13,798 nt of DNA, from the NCBI GenBank assembly GCA_045126595.1, contig JBGVOS010000067.1, positions 1-13,798 of the forward strand. The letters run 5' to 3'. Positions within the stretch are counted from its first letter, which is position 1, and each line of letters starts with the position of its first letter. This document shows, piece after piece, positions 6,727 to 11,394 of this stretch. Position numbers and translations under genes: made by a program. The notes beneath the pieces were generated by a model. The model saw nothing but the letters and a program-made list of their open reading frames with translations, searched no databases and had not been told where the DNA came from. The DNA is from UBA1189 sp045126595. GTDB taxonomy: Bacteria; Bacteroidota; Bacteroidia; Bacteroidales; Bacteroidaceae.

Positions 6727-8196
6727 TTATTTCCCAACCTTCAAATTGAGTAAGGTCGTCATATTCCTCCACTGCAAAGGAGCACTTTCATTGCCATATC
6801 GATCAACGGTTGTAATGGCATAGTGACGTGGACGTGCAAGACTGGGATAATGCACCATATAGCTACTCTCCTGACAATAGGTGATATACAAATTGGCAGG
6901 ATCAGCGATATCCACAGGATAAGTATCGCTACTATAGACATTGTAAAGGACCCCTTCAACGGCTTGCCATGTAAAAGTTATGCCATACTTATCTTGGGTA
7001 ACCTCCAGCCCTTGTGGCATGGGGGGAGGTGTATTGCTAACCCACGGCATAGAGGGGACAAGGGCAGGATAGGGATAAAGATGACGAAGCAAGTCATAGA
7101 CCCCTTTCTCATTATCGGTGACAAATTGCGAACGGAACTGTGCCGCCCCAGCAAGCGTAGAATGGGCACGAACGACATGCAACTGGCGCATCACTTCTTC
7201 AAGTTTCCAGTCTTTCTCCTTTTCATGCAACTGATATGTGCCTATACCAGCCACAACATGGCGTCCATAGCTATGCTCACCCCAGTCACTGACGAAAGGA
7301 TAGAAATGATTGTCCGCATAATAGAGCATGGGGAACAGAGCATCTACGACACCCATGCGCATCCACTCCTGTGCCTCTTGGTGCACGGTATGATAGGCAT
7401 TCCAGCCATAACTGCTGTAGCGTGTCACATCGTCGTGCTTTCCCAAGGTGGCGGCACTCACACATACCCAAGGCTTGATGTCCTTTACCTTATTATATAA
7501 TGTATGCATGAGACGAGTGATGTTACTACGGCGCCAGTCAGCCTTGCTCATTCCCCGACGATTCTTGTTATATGCCGCCCAATCGGGGTAACTGCTGTTA
7601 CCCTCGGGATAGCGTATGTAGTCAAAGTGTATGCCATCGACATCATATCGGGTGACAATCTCCTCGACCAAGGTACTGAGATGATCGGTTGTGGCGGGGT
7701 GTGACGGTTCCATGTACCATGCGCCCTTGAAACGGGTACACTGACCGGGGCGTTTTGCGGGTAGCGACTTTTTGCCGTGTCCCTTTACGTAGGCCACATC
7801 GCCCAAAGGGATGGTGACGAGCCACGCATGAAGCTGCATCCCCCGCTTATGGCACTCGTCGATGGCAAAGGCCAAAGGATCATAGTCGGGAGCGACACCA
7901 TGCCGCCCAGTAAAGACCGGGGCGAAAGGTTCTACCGATGAAGGATAGATGACATCGCCACGTATGCGCGTCTGCAACAATACGGTATTGATATTGATAG
8001 CCTGCAAGCTGTCGAGAATGGTACGCAAATGCATTTGCTGCGCCTCTTCATCACCCATATCACTCTCTTTGGGCCAGTCAAGGCCCTTGATGGTGGTGAG
8101 CCATACTGCACGATACTCCCGCTTGGGGGGATGCACAGACTGTGCCTTGGCGAATATCGGGAGAGATAGCAGGATGTACAGTATCAATAATTTCAT
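6727..8196 (-). CDS. GHL10-type (DUF187/YddW-DigH-like) glycosyl hydrolase with fibronectin-like C-terminal domain
   Basis: This is a 489-aa secreted protein. It begins with a signal peptide (MKLLILYILLSLPIFAKA, cleavage near 18). Residues about 25-380 form the glycosyl-hydrolase-like 10 (PF02638) barrel: KREYRAVWLTT at the first strand, NINTVLLQTRIRGDVIYPS, KRGMQLHAWL, and the hallmark YDVDGIHFDYIRYPEG (184-199), where Asp187 and Asp192 are active-site candidates. VDALFPMLYYAD and VVAGIGTYQL are later strands. Residues about 394-477 (PPPMPQGLEVT to YAITTVDRYGNES) look like one fibronectin type III domain. The E. coli relative DigH cuts denuded peptidoglycan strands lacking stem peptides, so an envelope glycan target is plausible here but not shown. 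The start codon is fixed by the signal peptide, yet the promoter -7 element lies only 4 bases upstream. Confidence 0.9.
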   Translation of the reverse strand: MKLLILYILLSLPIFAKAQSVHPPKREYRAVWLTTIKGLDWPKESDMGDEEAQQMHLRTILDSLQAININTVLLQTRIRGDVIYPSSVEPFAPVFTGRHGVAPDYDPLAFAIDECHKRGMQLHAWLVTIPLGDVAYVKGHGKKSLPAKRPGQCTRFKGAWYMEPSHPATTDHLSTLVEEIVTRYDVDGIHFDYIRYPEGNSSYPDWAAYNKNRRGMSKADWRRSNITRLMHTLYNKVKDIKPWVCVSAATLGKHDDVTRYSSYGWNAYHTVHQEAQEWMRMGVVDALFPMLYYADNHFYPFVSDWGEHSYGRHVVAGIGTYQLHEKEKDWKLEEVMRQLHVVRAHSTLAGAAQFRSQFVTDNEKGVYDLLRHLYPYPALVPSMPWVSNTPPPMPQGLEVTQDKYGITFTWQAVEGVLYNVYSSDTYPVDIADPANLYITYCQESSYMVHYPSLARPRHYAITTVDRYGNESAPLQWRNMTTLLNLKVGK

Positions 8197-8200
8197 GGCA

Positions 8201-8232
8201 CAAAATTAGTTCATTTTTTCGATTAAGACAAG
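8201..8232 (-). promoter_or_regulatory. Promoter of the GHL10-type gene, abutting the start codon
   Basis: On the minus strand CTTG (8232-8229), a 20-base spacer and TAATTTTG (8208-8201) resemble TTTG-N20-TAnnTTTG. The ATG begins at 8196, four bases after the -7 element. Transcription would begin at or within a few bases of the start codon, implying a leaderless or near-leaderless mRNA. Confidence 0.5.
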
Positions 8233-8260
8233 TTGTCATTCTGCCCTACACAAAGAATCT

Positions 8261-8297
8261 CCAAAAGATTTTGGCAAGAAACTTCGCTTAGCCAAAA
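8261..8297. promoter_or_regulatory. Possible operator: three CCAAAA half-sites upstream of the CstA-family gene
   Basis: CCAAAA (8261-8266) and TTTTGG (8269-8274) form a tight inverted repeat with a 2-base centre. A third copy, CCAAAA (8292-8297), lies 31 bases from the first, about three helical turns. The same elements form TTTTGGC-N15-GCCAAAA. The cluster reaches to 8 bases upstream of the predicted -7 box at 8306, so a bound protein could block or aid the promoter. No binding protein can be named. Confidence 0.35.
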
Positions 8298-8313
8298 AAT
8301 TACACTAATTTTG
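8283..8313 (+). promoter_or_regulatory. Probable promoter of the CstA-family gene
   Basis: TAATTTTG (8306-8313) fits the TAnnTTTG element. Only a weak -33 candidate, TTCG (8283-8286), lies at the right distance (19 bases). A poor -33 box would fit a gene that needs an activator, which is inference. The leader would be about 40 bases. Confidence 0.45.
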
Positions 8314-8361
8314 CTTTCTGTTTTTCGACATTATAAATAATTATAGGTATTAGTTCATTTT

Positions 8362-9792
8362 ATGGTAACATTCTCGATAGCACTGGCCCTGCTTATCATC
8401 GGCTATATCGTATACGGCGGATTTGTGAACCGCGTGTTCGGCCCCGACTCCAAACGCACGACGCCTGCCGTGGCAATGAACGACGGCGTGGACTATATCC
8501 CCATGCCCACGTGGAAAATTTTCATGATCCAGTTCCTGAACATTGCCGGACTTGGACCTATCTTTGGAGCCATCATGGGCGCGCAGTTCGGTACAGCTTC
8601 GTATCTTTGGATTGTCATCGGCACACTGTTTGCCGGTGCTGTTCACGATTTCTTTTCGGGCTGCCTGTCAATACGCAACAACGGTGCCAACCTGCCTGAG
8701 TTGATAGGCAAGTACTTGGGCACAAGCGCCAAGACGGTGATGAACGTGCTCTCCATCGTACTCATGGTACTCGTGGGCGCCGTATTTGTGTCGGGTCCAG
8801 CCGAGCTGTTGGCAGGGATGACTCCCGATGCCTTGAATGCCACCTTCTGGATTGTCGCTATTTTCCTATATTATATATTGGCCACATTGCTGCCCATAGA
8901 CAAGATTATCGGACGCATCTATCCCGTGTTTGCCATCGCCCTGCTGTTCATGGCTTTCGGCATACTCATCATGTTGTATGTGAATTCTCCCGCATTGCCC
9001 GAAATGTGGCAAGGATTTGGCACCAAGTACGACAAGTCGCCCATCTTCCCCATGATGTTTGTAAGCATTGCCTGTGGGGCCATCAGCGGTTTCCATGCCA
9101 CACAGTCGCCTCTCATGGCACGCTGTATGAAGAACGAGAGACACTGCCGCCCCATCTTCTACGGCGCCATGGTCACCGAGGGCATCGTAGCACTCATTTG
9201 GGCTGCAGCGGCCACATGGTTCTTCGGCGAGCACGGTACGGTGGACGCAGCCACGGGCATTTCTTATAGCGGAGCGAAAGTGGCGACGATGATATCTAAG
9301 GAATGGCTCGGCACCATTGGAGGCATTGTGGCTATTCTCGGCATTGTGGCCGCCCCCATCACGAGCGGCGACACGGCACTGCGCTCGGCACGTCTCATCA
9401 TTGCCGACTTCCTGCACCTGGAGCAGAAGAGCATCCGCAAGCGCCTCATCATCTGTATTCCCCTGTTCCTCACTACAGCCGCCACTCTCATCTACAGCCT
9501 TACCGATGCCGACGGATTCAAGATAATATGGCGTTACTTCGCCTGGTGCAACCAGACACTCTCCGTCTTCACCCTTTGGGCTATCACTGTATACTTGGTA
9601 CAAGAGAAGAAGCGCTACATCATCACCCTCATCCCCGCATTGTTCATGACCTGTGTAGGCGTCACCTACATTTGCATAGCCCCCGAGGGATTCCATCTGC
9701 CGCAGGCGTTGTCCTACACTATTGGCGGTGTTGCCGTACTGACCACTCTCGCATGGTTTATGGTACGGCTAAGAAGATGGAGACATAAATAA
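8362..9792 (+). CDS. cstA: CstA-family transporter (peptide/pyruvate uptake)
   Basis: This 476-aa polytopic membrane protein belongs to the carbon-starvation CstA family. Near the N-terminus is the signature TTPAVAMNDGVDYIP (33-47), followed by IQFLNIAGLGPIFGAIMGAQFG (56-77), HDFFSGCLSIRNNGANLPELIG (96-117), CGAISGFHATQSPLMARCMKNE (about 238-259) and APITSGDTALRSARLIIAD (about 333-351). At least a dozen hydrophobic segments are present. E. coli CstA and YjiY/BtsT are about 700 aa and take up peptides or pyruvate; the shorter form seen here is common in anaerobes and ends before the long C-terminal extension. The substrate is therefore uncertain. The gene stands alone, with divergent GHL10 and convergent MerR/M23 neighbours. 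A possible operator lies upstream and an unusual palindromic array downstream. Confidence 0.93.
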   Translation: MVTFSIALALLIIGYIVYGGFVNRVFGPDSKRTTPAVAMNDGVDYIPMPTWKIFMIQFLNIAGLGPIFGAIMGAQFGTASYLWIVIGTLFAGAVHDFFSGCLSIRNNGANLPELIGKYLGTSAKTVMNVLSIVLMVLVGAVFVSGPAELLAGMTPDALNATFWIVAIFLYYILATLLPIDKIIGRIYPVFAIALLFMAFGILIMLYVNSPALPEMWQGFGTKYDKSPIFPMMFVSIACGAISGFHATQSPLMARCMKNERHCRPIFYGAMVTEGIVALIWAAAATWFFGEHGTVDAATGISYSGAKVATMISKEWLGTIGGIVAILGIVAAPITSGDTALRSARLIIADFLHLEQKSIRKRLIICIPLFLTTAATLIYSLTDADGFKIIWRYFAWCNQTLSVFTLWAITVYLVQEKKRYIITLIPALFMTCVGVTYICIAPEGFHLPQALSYTIGGVAVLTTLAWFMVRLRRWRHK

Positions 9793-9819
9793 CTAAAACA
9801 CAATAGTTTACATTCACAC

Positions 9820-9863
9820 AAAATCGGGTATACCCATTACAAAAATTGGGTTTACCCGATTTT
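9820..9863. terminator. Stem-loop A of the repeat array
   Basis: AAAATCGGGTATACCCA (9820-9836) pairs with TGGGTTTACCCGATTTT (9847-9863) in 16 of 17 positions around a 10-base loop. The A-run on one side and T-run on the other make it a possible terminator on either strand. It is made from repeat units 1 and 2. Confidence 0.65.
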
Positions 9864-9907
9864 CATAACGGGTTGACCTGATTTTCCTCGAGGGTTAACC
9901 CGTTTTT
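9820..9907. repeat. Four tandem 22-bp imperfect repeats, each centred on GGGTNNACCC
   Basis: Units begin at 9820, 9842, 9864 and 9886, each exactly 22 bp. Their cores are GGGTATACCC (9826), GGGTTTACCC (9848), GGGTTGACCT (9870) and GGGTTAACCC (9892). The first and last are perfect palindromes. Flanks also partly match: AAAAT before the core in units 1 and 2, GATTTT after it in units 2 and 3. The array lies in the 123-bp gap between the convergent CstA-family and MerR-type genes. Confidence 0.9.
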
Positions 9908-9909
9908 TT
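9867..9909 (+). terminator. Stem-loop B of the repeat array, terminator of the CstA-family gene
   Basis: AACGGGTTGACCT (9867-9879) pairs with GGGTTAACCCGTT (9892-9904) over 13 positions including two G-U pairs, with a 12-base loop, followed directly by a T-run to 9909. This is a strong intrinsic terminator for the plus strand. It is made from repeat units 3 and 4. Confidence 0.75.
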
Positions 9910-9915
9910 CTTAGG

Positions 9916-10266
9916 CTATACAGGGCGATTCAGCTCGTCAAGCTTGGACTTTATTACCATGAGTTCGGAGCGTATCTCCTTGAGGCGTGCCACGATGTCT
10001 TGACGGTCCACCACCTGTTGCTTGCTGGTTTTGAGACGGGCACGGGCCGCCTTGATGGTGAGTCCCTGCTCTTTGACTAGATGATGGATAAGACGTACAT
10101 GCTCAATGTCCTCACGTGTATACTGGCGGACACCTCCGGACGTCTTCTTAGGGTTAAGGGAAGGAATCTCCTTCTCCCAAAAGCGAAGTGTATGCTCGGG
10201 AACGCCCACCATCGTGGCCACTTCGCGTATGTTATAGTACAACTTCAGTCTGTTATCCCCACTCAT
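9916..10266 (-). CDS. Short MerR-type transcriptional regulator
   Basis: This 116-aa protein contains a winged helix-turn-helix of the MerR type: YYNIREVATMVGVPEHTLRFWEKEIPSL (10-37) is the helix-turn-helix, TSGGVRQYTREDIEHVRLI (42-60) the wing and following helix, and KEQGLTIKAARARL (65-78) the second DNA-facing helix pair. Residues about 85-113 (QDIVARLKEIRSELMVIKSKLDEL) form the dimerising helix. Nothing follows it, so there is no effector-binding domain and no metal-binding Cys motif. The inducer, if any, is unknown. It begins 11 bp after the stop of the M23 peptidase gene on the same strand, so the two form an operon. This pairing is familiar in Bacteroidetes from general knowledge. Confidence 0.92.
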   Translation of the reverse strand: MSGDNRLKLYYNIREVATMVGVPEHTLRFWEKEIPSLNPKKTSGGVRQYTREDIEHVRLIHHLVKEQGLTIKAARARLKTSKQQVVDRQDIVARLKEIRSELMVIKSKLDELNRPV

Positions 10267-10277
10267 ATCGAAGAACG

Positions 10278-11249
10278 TTAGTCGAACACCTTTCCATGGT
10301 TCTCGGCCATGCGTATCATCTCCTCATACTGGTCGGCATCAAGGTCCATGAAGTAGTAGTGGGCCGGATTCACGTGATGGCCTCGCTGCAATACCTCATA
10401 GTGCAAATGAGGTCCCGTAGAACGTCCACTATTGCCCGACAGGGCGATAGTCTCTCCACGCACCACGCGCTGTCCCTTCTTCACCTCCATCTTCTTGAGG
10501 TGGGCATAGCGTGTCTCGTATCCATAGCCATGGTCTATAGTGACGATATAGCCGTAGCCTTTTTCATAGCGTGCATTCTTCACTACCCCATCGGCCGTCG
10601 TATAGACCGGAGTACCTATATCACATGCAAAGTCCATGCCCTTGTGGAATATACGAGTCTGATAAATGGGGTGTATGCGATAACCATATCCCGAAGCTGT
10701 ACGTTTGAGATCCTTGTTAGCCACAGGCTGTATGGCAGGCAGATGAAGCAACATATCCTCGTGGTTGCGATAATAGTCGACCACCTCATCGAACGATTGG
10801 GATTGTATGTAAAGCTGTCGCGACAGCTGATCCATCTTCTGCGTAGTAGCGATGACCAACTCGGCATTGTCCATATCCTCGTATGCCTCATAGCGGTTGG
10901 TACTGACATAATTGGCATTGCGCACATCCTCAGAAATGGGGTCGGCCATAAACATTACACGATACAGGTTGTCGTCCCTTTCGCGAATGTCCTCCATCAC
11001 TTCCATAGCCTCATCCAAGCGTTGGGACAACACCGCATATTGGCTTTGCAGACGAGCATTCTCGGAACGCAAGTCATCGGCACTCTCTGGAGTACCCAGA
11101 ATCAAAAGTGTAACAAAATATCCCGATACGCCCAACAGGACAAAGAACAAGGCATTACGCAAATAGGTGAGCAAGCGACTGCGCAGATTGGGATATACAC
11201 GCACATACGTCTTGGTTTTCTCACTATATTTGTAATAAACGTTTCTCAT
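10278..11249 (-). CDS. Membrane-anchored M23 family murein metallopeptidase
   Basis: This 323-aa protein starts at the ATG at 11249. The frame is open to 11285, but that extension overlaps the promoter, and MRNVYYKYSEKTKTYVRVYP looks like the conserved N-terminus of the Bacteroidetes group. Residues 33-51 form one membrane span, 58-90 a coiled coil (SENARLQSQYAVLSQRLDEAM), and about 185-300 the M23 LytM domain. The zinc ligands are His202 and Asp206 in HKGMD and His283 in HLHYE, with His281 and His250 (YAHLKK) as further active-site residues; all are intact. Such enzymes cut the peptide cross-links of peptidoglycan in the periplasm during growth and division. The domain order (anchor, coil, LytM) resembles the MepM/NlpD-like layout. 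The MerR-type gene follows at 11 bp and may regulate it. Confidence 0.93.
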   Translation of the reverse strand: MRNVYYKYSEKTKTYVRVYPNLRSRLLTYLRNALFFVLLGVSGYFVTLLILGTPESADDLRSENARLQSQYAVLSQRLDEAMEVMEDIRERDDNLYRVMFMADPISEDVRNANYVSTNRYEAYEDMDNAELVIATTQKMDQLSRQLYIQSQSFDEVVDYYRNHEDMLLHLPAIQPVANKDLKRTASGYGYRIHPIYQTRIFHKGMDFACDIGTPVYTTADGVVKNARYEKGYGYIVTIDHGYGYETRYAHLKKMEVKKGQRVVRGETIALSGNSGRSTGPHLHYEVLQRGHHVNPAHYYFMDLDADQYEEMIRMAENHGKVFD

Positions 11250-11255
11250 AGAGTA

Positions 11256-11286
11256 CAAAGGTACGAAAAGCAAGCGAATAAACAAA
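11256..11286 (-). promoter_or_regulatory. Promoter of the M23-MerR operon, abutting the start codon
   Basis: On the minus strand TTTG (11286-11283), a 19-base spacer and TACCTTTG (11263-11256) match the consensus exactly. The ATG at 11249 begins 6 bases after the -7 element, so the mRNA would be leaderless or have a leader of a few bases. Confidence 0.7.
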
Positions 11287-11299
11287 GTTTATTCACAAT

Positions 11300-11313
11300 C
11301 TATAACCTTATAG
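11300..11313. promoter_or_regulatory. Possible operator CTATAA-CC-TTATAG between divergent genes
   Basis: A perfect 6+6 inverted repeat with a 2-base centre lies 14 bases upstream of the M23 -33 element and 56 bases upstream of the -7 element of the divergent gene. It is AT-rich and short, so chance is possible. Confidence 0.25.
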
Positions 11314-11368
11314 CAAAAATCAATCTCAAAAAAAGCAATACGATGGCTGCGTTTTTCACAAATATGAC

Positions 11369-11376
11369 TACCTTTG
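11369..11376 (+). promoter_or_regulatory. -7 element of the macroglobulin-like gene
   Basis: TACCTTTG is an exact TAnnTTTG match 18 bases before the ATG at 11395. No good TTTG is found 19-21 bases upstream (the region reads GATGGCTG), so the -33 element is weak or absent. The leader would be about 10 bases. Confidence 0.5.
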
Positions 11377-11394
11377 TAGCTAAATATCCATAGA

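Noticed and set aside
8866..9696. Minus-strand open frame (276 codons) opposite the CstA-family gene
   Set aside because: Shadow of a well-supported membrane protein; product is Gly/Glu/His-rich low-information sequence.
9820..9907. CRISPR array at the 22-bp repeats
   Set aside because: The units are contiguous and degenerate with no unique spacers, and no cas gene is present.
10188..11393. Long plus-strand open frame (401 codons) opposite the M23-MerR operon
   Set aside because: Antisense shadow: the minus strand has intact MerR and M23 motifs and a consensus promoter, while the plus-strand product has no recognisable pattern.
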